Position numbers and translations under genes: made by a program. From Helicobacter jaachi (GTDB lineage Bacteria > Campylobacterota > Campylobacteria > Campylobacterales > Helicobacteraceae): 64,000 nucleotides of DNA. The notes under the pieces were generated by a model. It was not told the origin of the DNA. It ran no database searches and saw nothing but the letters and a program-made list of their open reading frames with translations. Below are positions 40,678 to 49,554 of the stretch, one piece after another. The stretch covers positions 124,001-188,000 of the forward strand of contig NZ_JRPR02000001.1 of NCBI RefSeq assembly GCF_000763135.2, written 5' to 3'. How positions within the stretch are numbered: position 1 is the stretch's first letter; every line of letters begins with the position of its first letter.

Positions 40678-42091
40678 CACTCAAGCGCACAATGTCATCT
40701 TCGCCCAAATACTCGCCCATTTGCACTTCAATAAGCACAAGCGGAAGCACGCCGGGATTTTCAAGCCTATGCAGCTCGCCCATAGGGATATAAGTGGATT
40801 GATTAGCCTTAAGGAAGCTTTTTTGCTCTCCTATGCTCACATAGGCTGACCCGCTCACCACTATCCAATGTTCATTGCGGTGATAGTGCTTTTGCAGGCT
40901 TAGTCGGGCTTTGGGCTTAACAATAATTTGTTTAATTTTATAGCTTTGAGATTCTAGTAAAACCGTGTAACTTCCCCATGGGCGATGGGCAGTTTTATGC
41001 ACTTTTGTAATCTCGCTATGTGTGTGTTTGAGTGTGGCTACAATGTCTTTAATCTGCTGCGAATGCCCTTTTTTAGCCACCAAAAGACAATCACTCTCAT
41101 CAATAATCATTAAATCTTCTAGCCCAATGCCCGCTACTAGCTTATCAGCGATAATAAAATTATTACTACAATCTTTGCCAATAAATGTATTTTTACTCGC
41201 ATTATTTTGCTCATCGCTAGGATACTCAAGGCTTAGGGATTCAAAGCTCCCCACATCGCTCCATACAAAATCCCCCTCCACGCAAGCCACCTTTTGACTT
41301 TTCTCCATAAGGGCATAATCAATGCTAATTTCAGGCAGATTTTTACTCATTATAGAATCTAGGCGAATAAAATGCTCGCTTAATTGCGCCTTACTTGCCT
41401 CAAGAGTAAGCTTGCAAGATTCATACACTTCAGGGCTGTGTGCTTTTAACTCTTTCAAAAATACTTGTGCGCGCATACAAAACATACCGCTATTCCACAA
41501 ATATCCGCCCTCATTAAGATACATTTGCGCATCATCTAAAGAGGGCTTTTCGATAAATTTTTCAACCAAATGATTTTTAGATTTAATGTAGCCATAGCCC
41601 GTATGTGCGCTTGTAGGCTTAATGCCAAAGGTAACTAAAAAGCCTTTTTGCGCTAGATTCAATGCCTCCTCTATGGCGTGGCGATACGCAGGCGAATCTT
41701 TGATGAGATGGTCGCTTGGCAGCGCTAGGATAATATCATCATCGCTGCGCCCTAATTCATACTCACTTGCCACCTTAAGCGCGGCAAAAGTAAGGGCTGG
41801 CGCGGTATTTTTGCCAATAGATTCTAAAATAAAATCTTGCAAAGTGATGTGGCATTGATGAGCCTGCTCTTGTGCGATAAAATAGTGATTTTCGTTAGTA
41901 ATAATTTGAAAATGCGCATTATGCGTATCGCATAAAAATTGATTGCGCAAAAGTGTTTCTTGAAAGAGCGAATGGGAGGGCGTTTGCGCATTTAGTGGGG
42001 GTAAAATAGCGGCAAACTGCTTGGGTAAAAGCTCACGCGATAGCGGAAAAAGCCTCGTTCCAGAGCCGCCACAAAGTATGGAAATAGTCAT
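40658..42091 (-). CDS. manC: Mannose-1-phosphate guanylyltransferase / mannose-6-phosphate isomerase
   Basis: Bifunctional enzyme for GDP-mannose, precursor of fucosylated or mannosylated surface glycans; 477 residues. Nucleotidyltransferase signature: LCGGSGTRLFPLSRELLPKQF with the first ~15 residues; FIEKPS near 178 and NSGMFC near 199. The C-terminal cupin isomerase domain has RPWGSYTVL and LSLQKHYHRNEHWIVVSG. AAGGAG precedes ATG 42091. It overlaps the ligase start by about 20 bases. Confidence 0.93.
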   Translation of the reverse strand: MTISILCGGSGTRLFPLSRELLPKQFAAILPPLNAQTPSHSLFQETLLRNQFLCDTHNAHFQIITNENHYFIAQEQAHQCHITLQDFILESIGKNTAPALTFAALKVASEYELGRSDDDIILALPSDHLIKDSPAYRHAIEEALNLAQKGFLVTFGIKPTSAHTGYGYIKSKNHLVEKFIEKPSLDDAQMYLNEGGYLWNSGMFCMRAQVFLKELKAHSPEVYESCKLTLEASKAQLSEHFIRLDSIMSKNLPEISIDYALMEKSQKVACVEGDFVWSDVGSFESLSLEYPSDEQNNASKNTFIGKDCSNNFIIADKLVAGIGLEDLMIIDESDCLLVAKKGHSQQIKDIVATLKHTHSEITKVHKTAHRPWGSYTVLLESQSYKIKQIIVKPKARLSLQKHYHRNEHWIVVSGSAYVSIGEQKSFLKANQSTYIPMGELHRLENPGVLPLVLIEVQMGEYLGEDDIVRLSDDYKRH

Positions 42092-42100
42092 ATTTACTCC

Positions 42101-42733
42101 TTAGACTGCAAGATGCAGGGCTTGTGGGATTTGACGCAAATCCTTTGTATCAATCACAATATTTGCCTCTTTTTTTAGCACATCTTTGGCGCAAAAGGCT
42201 ATACGCACATCAGCATGGGCAAACATACTCACATCATTTGCCCCATCGCCTACCACAACGCAATCCGCGCGCGTAATGCCTAGTAGATTCTGTAAAGTTT
42301 GCAGCATTTGCCCTTTTGAGTATGCAAACATCATCTCCCCGCCCACTTCGCCTGTGAGAGTGCCATTTTTATGGTGCAAAGTATTGGCAAAATTAGCATC
42401 TAATCCTAGTATGTGCTGAAAATAATCTGTGGCGATGTGAAAGCCTCCGCTAAAGCATACCACCTTGTAAGAGTGCGCTTTTAGGGCTTGTATGCAGGCT
42501 TTTGCGCCATTCATAAGGGGGAGATTGTGAGCGATTTGCTCTGCTTTTGACACCTGCAAGCCTTTAAGCAACGCCACCCTATGCTTTAAACTTTCATAAA
42601 AATCAAGCTCACCATTCATCGCTTTGTGCGTAATCTCTGCGACCTGCTCGCTCACATTATGGGCTTGAGCCAGTATGTCAATGGTCTCGCCGTCCATAAG
42701 CGTTGAGTCAAAATCAAAAACCGCTAATTTCAT
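42101..42733 (-). CDS. serB: Phosphoserine phosphatase
   Basis: HAD-family last step of serine synthesis; 210 residues. The nucleophile motif is FDFDSTLMDGE (residues 5-15), the Ser motif CFSGGF (~93), then KGQMLQ and the acidic GDGANDVSMF (~162). Length and sequence match H. pylori SerB. It diverges from the MetF-like gene over 64 bases. Confidence 0.94.
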   Translation of the reverse strand: MKLAVFDFDSTLMDGETIDILAQAHNVSEQVAEITHKAMNGELDFYESLKHRVALLKGLQVSKAEQIAHNLPLMNGAKACIQALKAHSYKVVCFSGGFHIATDYFQHILGLDANFANTLHHKNGTLTGEVGGEMMFAYSKGQMLQTLQNLLGITRADCVVVGDGANDVSMFAHADVRIAFCAKDVLKKEANIVIDTKDLRQIPQALHLAV

Positions 42734-42797
42734 AAACTATCCTAAAAAAAATGCTAAGATTATAGCATTTGGTGATAAATTAGCAAGCGGAGGCATT

Positions 42798-43652
42798 ATG
42801 TTTGGCTTTGAGTTTTTGCCGCATAGCTTAGAGGCAGACACAGCGTGCATAAAGCAAATGATAGCGCGCGCGGCTTTGCATTTAGGCGTAAAGACAGATT
42901 TTATCCTAATCCCTGCAAATCCTAGAAATCAGCCCAGTGTAGATTCTATCCTAGCGAGCTATGCTTTAAGGCAAATAGAATCTAGCGTGGAGTTTGTGCC
43001 AACTATTAGCGGGGCATTAAGCAGTAGCGCGGCAAATAGCGGTGGGGTAAAAAGCCATAGCCCAACATATAGCAATCAAGCAAGCAAAGGCATGGTGAAT
43101 AAAGCGCAGATTCTCTCACAAATGTTGGCTGTGAAATATGCGGGGTTTTCCTCCCTTGCGCTTATTGGAGGCGATGGCGGCGATGGGGTGCAAATGCTGC
43201 AATTAGCGCGAGAGGTGCTAGGAGATAGAATCTGCCTAATAAGCGGCACGCCCGCTCACAAAAGCGCCATACCTAGACTAAAGGCAAAGCTCACAGCAGG
43301 GGCAAATGTGCTTATCACGCAGCCTATTTTTTGCATTGATGAGGCGCGTTTGTTTGCGCGTGAGTTTGAGCCTTTGGGGCGACAATATCAAGCAAAACTT
43401 TATTTTAATGTATTTGGCGTATTTAGCGTGCATACCGCCCTTAGTATAAATAGCGCGCATTTGGGCTTTAAAATCCCTAAGGCGTATGTAGATTCTATGT
43501 GCGAATCTTGTAATGGCGGCTTTGAGGGCAGGGCAAGCTTTGAGAGACTATGGGCAGATATGCGCACTTTGGCTTTTGAATGCGGCGCGCATTTGTATCT
43601 TAGCACGCCAAAACATAATGACTTGCGTGCTTTTGGGCAGTGGGAAAAGTAA
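42798..43652 (+). CDS. Methylenetetrahydrofolate reductase-like (MetF fold) protein
   Basis: 284 residues. The arrangement resembles the MetF TIM barrel: GFEFLPHS at the start where MetF has a FEFFPP-type strand, VEFVPTISGA near 70, a LALIGGDGGDG loop near 125 where MetF has LRGD, and KLTAGANVLITQPIFCIDEARLFA near 172, where MetF has GADFxITQ. An Asn/Ser/Gly-rich insertion (about 78-100) is not family sequence. The active-site match is partial, so the reaction is uncertain. ATG 42798 follows GGAGG by four bases. Confidence 0.55.
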   Translation: MFGFEFLPHSLEADTACIKQMIARAALHLGVKTDFILIPANPRNQPSVDSILASYALRQIESSVEFVPTISGALSSSAANSGGVKSHSPTYSNQASKGMVNKAQILSQMLAVKYAGFSSLALIGGDGGDGVQMLQLAREVLGDRICLISGTPAHKSAIPRLKAKLTAGANVLITQPIFCIDEARLFAREFEPLGRQYQAKLYFNVFGVFSVHTALSINSAHLGFKIPKAYVDSMCESCNGGFEGRASFERLWADMRTLAFECGAHLYLSTPKHNDLRAFGQWEK

Positions 43653-43683
43653 TTATAGAATCTACACGCCGCAAAATACCAAT

Positions 43684-43715
43684 AAGTGCAAATCTAGCCT
43701 TTTAGATTTGCACTT
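43684..43715. terminator. Bidirectional terminator hairpin
   Basis: AAGTGCAAATCTA and TAGATTTGCACTT form a perfect 13-bp stem with a 6-base loop, between two convergent gene ends. This is the clearest factor-independent-style hairpin in the window, though T runs are short. Confidence 0.75.
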
Positions 43716-43722
43716 ACACCCC

Positions 43723-44496
43723 TTATTGGGCGAATTCCACCACTCTGCCATTTAGGGCTTGCGGCTCCCTTGCGTCATCATGCAAGATTGCATGCAGCGC
43801 CTCAATTTGCTCTTTTGATGCCTGCACAGAATCTTTTAGCACCACAAACTGCACACCCTCCGTGCAAGGAGGCGTAGTCAGCGAGCCCATAAATGCGTAG
43901 TATGAGTGGCTTTTAGGCAGCAGCGCACCCACATTTAGATTTGTCAAATCATTTGTGCTATCAACCTGTGCAGGCGCGGTATTTACGACATCTTGCAGGA
44001 TTTGATTTGCCCTGCCCTCATCGAAAAACACCGCAACTACGAGAAATTTATTATCACTGCTTGCATGCACGAGGTGCATTTCTAGCGGATATTCCTTGCC
44101 ATCGATGTGATTTTCGCTAGGCGTGTGAAAGTGCAGCTGCACGAGATTGTATTTTTTCTTTTTAAAAGTAATCGTGCCTTGCTTATCAAAATTTACCTGC
44201 AGGCTATGCCCATTATTTACGATATTTTGAGAATCACTTTTATACGCGAAACTCAAAGCATTTTTAGCCTTTTTTGTGTCTTTTACGATGATATTTATGG
44301 GCGATTGCGCCTTGCCATTCGCACAAGTCTCAAAGCCTAGCTTACCCCACTGCTTAGGTCCATTCTCCTCGCCATAGCCCCAATGCACGCCCTCATGATG
44401 CCCGCCATTATCAGGCGTATCCACACCCGCAAACGCCGCGCTACTGGCAATGAAGCCCGCACACACAAACTTCAAAAACTTATTTGTCATAAACAT
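43723..44496 (-). CDS. Alpha-type carbonic anhydrase, periplasmic
   Basis: Interconverts CO2 and bicarbonate, used by Helicobacter for acid and CO2 handling; 257 residues. A signal peptide (LKFVCAGFIASSAAFA) is followed by the alpha-CA fold: HEGVHWGYG, KAQSPINI, zinc histidines in LHFHTPSENH and EMHLVH, and GSLTTPPCTEGV. ATG 44496 has GGAG six bases upstream. Convergent with the MetF-like gene. Confidence 0.95.
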   Translation of the reverse strand: MFMTNKFLKFVCAGFIASSAAFAGVDTPDNGGHHEGVHWGYGEENGPKQWGKLGFETCANGKAQSPINIIVKDTKKAKNALSFAYKSDSQNIVNNGHSLQVNFDKQGTITFKKKKYNLVQLHFHTPSENHIDGKEYPLEMHLVHASSDNKFLVVAVFFDEGRANQILQDVVNTAPAQVDSTNDLTNLNVGALLPKSHSYYAFMGSLTTPPCTEGVQFVVLKDSVQASKEQIEALHAILHDDAREPQALNGRVVEFAQ

Positions 44497-44565
44497 GACT
44501 TTCTCCTTAATATTAAATTTGCAAACGCAATGCTATTCAAATAAGGTATCTCAATTTATAACGAC

Positions 44566-44594
44566 GCTAGATTCTGTAATTTATAGAATCTAGC
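44566..44594. terminator. Inverted AGAWTCT pair between cheW and carbonic anhydrase gene
   Basis: GCTAGATTCT and AGAATCTAGC form a perfect 10-bp stem with a 9-base loop, 135 bases past the cheW stop and upstream of the carbonic anhydrase start. Position fits the end of the cheW transcript. Confidence 0.45.
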
Positions 44595-44669
44595 CTAAAG
44601 TGTTAGATTAGAATTTTTTATAAATATAGAATCTGTATTGATAAAAAATTTTATGTCGATAAAAGTGTG

Positions 44670-44688
44670 GCCCTCTAAGATTGAGGGC
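44670..44688 (-). terminator. Hairpin after cheW
   Basis: GCCCTC and GAGGGC pair around a 7-base loop, 41 bases after the cheW stop. A short T-rich stretch (ACTTTTATC) follows on the - strand. Confidence 0.5.
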
Positions 44689-44728
44689 TAGAGGCTGGGA
44701 GTTGGGGTAAGGCAGGAAAATAGGCGGA

Positions 44729-45223
44729 TTAAAAAGTGCGTTTAAGGAGATTCTCTACTCGCAAGATGGTGATTAGCCTATCCTCTCTTTTACCAATGCC
44801 TTGCAAGAGGTTTTGATTTTCGTTAAAAGATTCTGGAATGGGGTCAATGTCGCTTTCTGGAATGCGCACCGCGCCTGTGAGTTTATCAATCATAAAGCCA
44901 ATCATCTCATCTTTTTGACTAATAACCAAAAATCGTGTATCGCCATCTTGCTTAATAGCGGGTAAGCCAAACTTTAAGCGCATATTTATAAGTGGTAGCA
45001 CGGTGCCGCGTAGGTTAAACACGCCTAGCACATAATCAGGCACAGCTGGTACGCGCGTATATTCAATAGGCTTAATGATTTCTTTCACATTGAGGATAGG
45101 CACGGCAAATTCTTCATTACCCACCATAAAGCCTATAATGTGGAGTGTCTCCTCTACGGCTACTGCTTCAGTTGCTTTATTTTGCTGCCCTTCTAGGACT
45201 TCTTTTAATTTATTATCGCTCAT
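44729..45223 (-). CDS. cheW: Chemotaxis coupling protein CheW
   Basis: Links CheA to receptors at the cell pole; 164 residues. CheW domain: IIGFMVGNEEFAVPILNVKEII (~28-49), RVPAVPDYVLGVFNLRGTVLPLINMR (~58-83) and FMIDKLTGAVRI. I start at ATG 45223, whose GGAG lies in the last codons of cheA; the upstream ATG at 45235 overlaps cheA and lacks one. Last gene of cheV-cheA-cheW, as in H. pylori HP0393-HP0391. Confidence 0.94.
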   Translation of the reverse strand: MSDNKLKEVLEGQQNKATEAVAVEETLHIIGFMVGNEEFAVPILNVKEIIKPIEYTRVPAVPDYVLGVFNLRGTVLPLINMRLKFGLPAIKQDGDTRFLVISQKDEMIGFMIDKLTGAVRIPESDIDPIPESFNENQNLLQGIGKREDRLITILRVENLLKRTF

Positions 45224-45224
45224 G

Positions 45225-47600
45225 TTATTCTCCATCTGTTGTGAGATTAATATTACGCCTTACCACATTTGCCAAATATTCGGGTGTATAGGGCTTTGTG
45301 ATATATTCCGTCATACCTGATTCTACGCCTCTCATTCTATCTGTTTTGCTATTTCGGCTCGTAACGGCGATGAGCGGGAGGTTTTTGAATTTATTATACT
45401 TCCTCACTTCCGAAGCAAAGGTGTATCCGTCCATTTTTGGCATTTCAATATCCACAAGCACCGCATCAAGCTGCTTATCACCATTTTTAACAATATCAAG
45501 TCCCTCCAAGCCATTTGACGCCTCAAGCACAGTAACACCAAGTGTTTTAAGGCATTTTTTCATAATCGCTCTATCGGTGTTGCTATCATCTATGGCAAGC
45601 ACGACATAATCGCTCGGCGAATGTTTTGTCTTTGATACAGCATTTTCTTCGGCAAGTTTAGTGATATTTACTTTGACTTCTTTTGCCATTTCCATCATCG
45701 CGGCCACATCGACAATCATAGTGATTTTACCATCACCGCGCACAGTCGCGCCAGCAATGCCTTCAGTGCCTTTGAGATAGTAGCCAAGTGATTTAATAAC
45801 CACTTCTTCTTGCCCTACAAGGTAATCCACAATCACACCCATTTTTTGCTCTGCTAAGCCAATAACAACGACATAGACTTCATTAGTATTTTCTAATACA
45901 GAATCTACCTTGAAAATATCGGCTAAACGCACGATTGAAAGCACTTCATCGCGCAGCCTTAGCACGCTCTTGCCATCAACAGTGTAAATTTCATCTTGAC
46001 TTACGCGCACTGTTTCAATAACTGATGAAAGTGGGATAGCATAATATTCCTCTTGCACAGCCACAAGCAAGGCTTGAATAATAGCAAGTGTGAGGGGGAT
46101 TTTAAGCTTTTGAGTAGTGCCTACGCCCTTTTCAGATTCTATATCAATGATACCATTGAGCTTTTCGATATTTGTTTTCACCACGTCCATACCAACGCCG
46201 CGCCCTGAAACATTTGTGATAGCAGCCGCTGTTGAGAATCCAGGCTTAAAGATAATAGAAAAAGCCTCTTTTTCACTCATTGAATCAGCCTCTCGCTCGC
46301 TAATAACGCCTTTTTCAATGGCTTTTTGCTTAAGCATTTCGGCATCTAAGCCCTTGCCATCATCAGAAATTTCAATAACGATATGATTGCCCTCGTTATA
46401 GGCTTTAAGCGTAACTGTGCCTGTTTCTGGCTTACCTGCGGCTACGCGCTCTTCTGGTTTTTCAATACCATGGTCGCAAGAGTTGCGGATAATATGCACA
46501 AGCGGGTCTCCAATCTCTTCTACAATGGATTTATCAAGCTCTGTTTCTTCTCCAGTGATGACAAGGTCAATATTTTTGCCAAGCTCGCGTGAGAGGTCGC
46601 GCACCATACGCGGGAATTTATTAAACACTTTGCCCACAGGCTGCATACGCGTTTTCATCACTGCAAGCTGCACATCTGTGGTAACTGATGAGATAGACGC
46701 CACGACTTGATTAAGGTCCTCTAGGAATTTTTCCCCATCATATCGCTCCTCTACATCGCCATAAATTTTAAGCAAGCGGTTTTTGCCAAGCACAAGCTCA
46801 CCGATGAGATTCATCAAATGGTCTAGTCGCTTCACATCAACGCGCACAGTTTGTTCTACGCTGGCTGCAGGTGCTTTCTCATCGCCTCCCTTTTTAGCAG
46901 CAGGCTTAGTGGCGCTCTGTGCGGCAGATTTAGGAGCAGTATCTGGAGCTTTTGGAGCTTGCACTGCGGGGGCATTCCCTTCTGCTTTTTGAGCGGCACG
47001 CGCTTGTTTGTCAGCTTCTTGACGCTTTTTGAGCAATCTTTCAATTTCGGCTTCAACTTCTTCAGAACTCATATGCGAGTAGTCAAGCTCTGGTTCATCT
47101 GCGAGAGGATTATTGCTATTAGCCGCAGGAGTGGCAGCTTGCGGAGCTGGAGTTTCTTGGGCTGGCTGGGCTTTGGCTTCTTGTGCTGGAGCTTGAGAAT
47201 CTGACGCACCACCGCTAGAAATGCTCTGCAAGCGCGTAACAGTATCATCAATCTCAATACCGCTATTTGCATCAGTGCCGCTATCGCGTATAGCATTAAG
47301 GAGGGCTTTCATCAAATCCACAGAGTGCAGCACCACGTCCATTACATCAGGCGTAATCTTTAACTCACCGCGTCTGGCTTTATTTAGCACATCTTCCATA
47401 TTATGCGTAAGGCGCGTGAGAATGTCAAAATTCAAAAACGAGCTTGAACCCTTAATGGTGTGGGCTACTCTAAAGATTCTGTTCAGTAAGTCAAGGTCTT
47501 CAGGATTATTTTCAAGCTCTACCAAATCTTGGTCTAGTTGCTCTATCATTTCAAAGGCTTCTACGAGGAAGTCTTCCATTATCTCTTGCATATCGTCCAT
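45225..47600 (-). CDS. cheA: Chemotaxis histidine kinase CheA with fused receiver (CheAY)
   Basis: 791 residues. HPt domain with RVAHTIKGSSSF (His near 48), an Ala/Pro/Lys-rich linker (about 130-245) with SHMSSEEVEAEIERLLKKR, the dimer/kinase core (GELVLGKNRLLKI; HIIRNSCDHGIEKPEER; GRGVGMDVVKTNI), a CheW-like domain and a C-terminal receiver (AIDDSNTDRAIMKK, then VDIEMPKMDGY, then ITKPY). The fused receiver is characteristic of Campylobacterota. AGAGGA precedes ATG 47600. The stop is one base from the cheW start. Confidence 0.96.
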   Translation of the reverse strand: MDDMQEIMEDFLVEAFEMIEQLDQDLVELENNPEDLDLLNRIFRVAHTIKGSSSFLNFDILTRLTHNMEDVLNKARRGELKITPDVMDVVLHSVDLMKALLNAIRDSGTDANSGIEIDDTVTRLQSISSGGASDSQAPAQEAKAQPAQETPAPQAATPAANSNNPLADEPELDYSHMSSEEVEAEIERLLKKRQEADKQARAAQKAEGNAPAVQAPKAPDTAPKSAAQSATKPAAKKGGDEKAPAASVEQTVRVDVKRLDHLMNLIGELVLGKNRLLKIYGDVEERYDGEKFLEDLNQVVASISSVTTDVQLAVMKTRMQPVGKVFNKFPRMVRDLSRELGKNIDLVITGEETELDKSIVEEIGDPLVHIIRNSCDHGIEKPEERVAAGKPETGTVTLKAYNEGNHIVIEISDDGKGLDAEMLKQKAIEKGVISEREADSMSEKEAFSIIFKPGFSTAAAITNVSGRGVGMDVVKTNIEKLNGIIDIESEKGVGTTQKLKIPLTLAIIQALLVAVQEEYYAIPLSSVIETVRVSQDEIYTVDGKSVLRLRDEVLSIVRLADIFKVDSVLENTNEVYVVVIGLAEQKMGVIVDYLVGQEEVVIKSLGYYLKGTEGIAGATVRGDGKITMIVDVAAMMEMAKEVKVNITKLAEENAVSKTKHSPSDYVVLAIDDSNTDRAIMKKCLKTLGVTVLEASNGLEGLDIVKNGDKQLDAVLVDIEMPKMDGYTFASEVRKYNKFKNLPLIAVTSRNSKTDRMRGVESGMTEYITKPYTPEYLANVVRRNINLTTDGE

Positions 47601-47643
47601 TGTAAATCCTCTCGTGCTAAATTTTGAAAAAGTATTCTACTAT

Positions 47644-48597
47644 TTATTTTGATAAAATTCTACTAATTTCATCATAAAATAATTTTGCGTCAAATTTGAC
47701 TAAATATGCCTCTGCTCCTATCTCTTTGCCCTTTTCTGCGCTAAGCTTATCGCTAATGGAGGAGTTGAAAATAAGCGGGATTTTATTAAATCTAGCATCA
47801 TTTTTAACTTGTGCAGCAAAGTGAAATCCGTCCATTTTTGGCATTTCGACATCGGAGATAATGAGCTTTAAATGCTTATCTATATCGCTGCCCCATCGCT
47901 CATAGAGCTTTTCTAAGCGCTCTAATCCCGCCTCTCCATCAATGGCATCAACTACTTCAAAGCCAATACTGCTTAGTGTGCTGCGTAGGAGCTTGCGCGC
48001 GATTGAGCTATCATCTAAGATAAGCACCGTGCCTTCAAATTTTTTCAAGGGCTTGAAGTGTTCGACATCATTATTTCCACCATTTGTGGGCATATGGAAA
48101 TCGAGGTCATCAATAATCCCCTCTAAATCCAAAATGAGCAGCGTGCGCCCATCTTCAATGCGTGTAGTGCCTGTAATTTTGCCGCGTTGGTCGTCATTGC
48201 TTAGGCTAAACATCGCAGATTCTATATCTGCCCAGCTTATACGCCTTAGACGCCTTGTAGCATGCACGACAAAGCCAAGTTGTTTGTTATTAAACTCTGT
48301 CACAATCACCTTTTTTTCGCGCACAACATCTTCTTTAGGCTTAATATTCATCCACTTTGTCAAATCAATAAGTGGCAGTATATCGCCGCGCAAATCAAAC
48401 ATACCTAGCATATAATCAGGGCTGCCCGGTGATTCAAAAATCTCATTAGGATAAGCGACGATGCCATTGACTTTAGCGACATTAATCCCATACACGCCCT
48501 CATAAGTTTCGCCATTTTTATCCTCATAGATTCTAAAATCCACAAGCTCCATTTCATTGCTTGCAATGCGCATTATATCGACTTTGTCTGTCTTCAA
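47644..48597 (-). CDS. cheV: Chemotaxis scaffold protein CheV
   Basis: 317 residues: CheW domain (about 15-165, with SPDYMLGMFDLRGDILPLIDL) joined to a receiver (LILDDSSIARKLL near 194, phosphoacceptor Asp in ISDVEMPKMDGFHF near 249, Lys in YLVKF). Of the H. pylori CheV set, position next to cheA suggests CheV3. The start is TTG 48597 with GGAG five bases upstream; ATG 48573 would remove eight residues and has no ribosome site. Confidence 0.92.
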   Translation of the reverse strand: MKTDKVDIMRIASNEMELVDFRIYEDKNGETYEGVYGINVAKVNGIVAYPNEIFESPGSPDYMLGMFDLRGDILPLIDLTKWMNIKPKEDVVREKKVIVTEFNNKQLGFVVHATRRLRRISWADIESAMFSLSNDDQRGKITGTTRIEDGRTLLILDLEGIIDDLDFHMPTNGGNNDVEHFKPLKKFEGTVLILDDSSIARKLLRSTLSSIGFEVVDAIDGEAGLERLEKLYERWGSDIDKHLKLIISDVEMPKMDGFHFAAQVKNDARFNKIPLIFNSSISDKLSAEKGKEIGAEAYLVKFDAKLFYDEISRILSK

Positions 48598-48618
48598 TAT
48601 GGCTCCTTCAATATGTGC

Positions 48619-49554
48619 TTACTTTGTGAGCGCAGATTCTATACCAAAAATACTTCTACTAAGATAAAACGAGGGAAGTGAAATATACAAAGTGTCATTG
48701 TGATTGTAGGTTTTGCCGATGTGGAAATGCCCCTCAATAATCATATCTACCATATTTGGCACATCATAGGCATTATGTGTATATTTTTGCACAAAGGCTT
48801 TATAAGCGCTAATGCGCCTTTGCGCAAAGGGAGCAATGGCTACTTTGCCCTCTTTAATAACATTATGATTTACCTTTTTCACCACATATTTATAAAGATT
48901 ACCAAAAGTTACACTATCAAGCATATGCAGAACAAAGCGCGTAAAGCTCGCATTCATTAGGCGAATATATAGCTCATATTTGGTATTTAAAAATATATCC
49001 CCATGTGCGAGCAGCACGCGTTTTTGAGTATTATTATGCATATATATAAATGGGAGTGGCTGCTGGGTGCGCGGGATAATTTTTACATGTTTTAAATAAT
49101 GCGCATATGCACCGCTTAACGCGCAAAGCCCAAAGTCGTGATTGCCCTCAAACCACCATACTTGTGTGCGTTGGCTTATAGATTCTATAAGGGCTAAAAG
49201 TGTGTGATTATATTTAATGCTTGTATTAACCCCACCTAGCAACAAATGAGCAATATCACCCATAAGAAACACTTGTGAGGGCGTATTTTTGGGATTATCT
49301 AATAGATTCTGTAAAAGGCTAAGCAGAGCTTTAGCAGCCTTATTGCTTTGCGTGTTCTGTATAGAATCTGGCGCGCAATCCAACATAGAATCTGCTATAG
49401 AATTTGATGCAGAATCTGACATGGAATTTACTACAGAATCTAGCGCGAGCGTATCTTGCGGAGGTATAAAATGCGCATCAGCGATAAATATCGCATCAGT
49501 ATTTATAGAATCTGCTCCTTCCCACAGCGCGCGCATAGTCTCAAAATAGCCCAT
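48619..49554 (-). CDS. UDP-2,3-diacylglucosamine hydrolase-like metallophosphoesterase
   Basis: About 311 residues. Metallophosphoesterase motifs: IFIADAHF near 24, FLMGDIAHLLLG near 99, WFEGNHDF near 137, LLAHGDIF near 183 and IIEGHFHIG near 275; the GDIxxL and HGD pattern fits LpxH-type enzymes of lipid A synthesis. Between the first two motifs lies a ~35-residue low-complexity stretch (SVVNSMSDSASNSIADSM and beyond) written by AGAWTCT copies at 49300-49510. The start is uncertain: ATG 49554 (inside the argC end), 49584 or 49536; none has a strong ribosome site. Confidence 0.72.
   Translation of the reverse strand: MGYFETMRALWEGADSINTDAIFIADAHFIPPQDTLALDSVVNSMSDSASNSIADSMLDCAPDSIQNTQSNKAAKALLSLLQNLLDNPKNTPSQVFLMGDIAHLLLGGVNTSIKYNHTLLALIESISQRTQVWWFEGNHDFGLCALSGAYAHYLKHVKIIPRTQQPLPFIYMHNNTQKRVLLAHGDIFLNTKYELYIRLMNASFTRFVLHMLDSVTFGNLYKYVVKKVNHNVIKEGKVAIAPFAQRRISAYKAFVQKYTHNAYDVPNMVDMIIEGHFHIGKTYNHNDTLYISLPSFYLSRSIFGIESALTK

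Noticed and set aside
45298-48415. Several + strand open frames over cheA and cheV
   Set aside because: Antisense shadows of well-identified chemotaxis genes.
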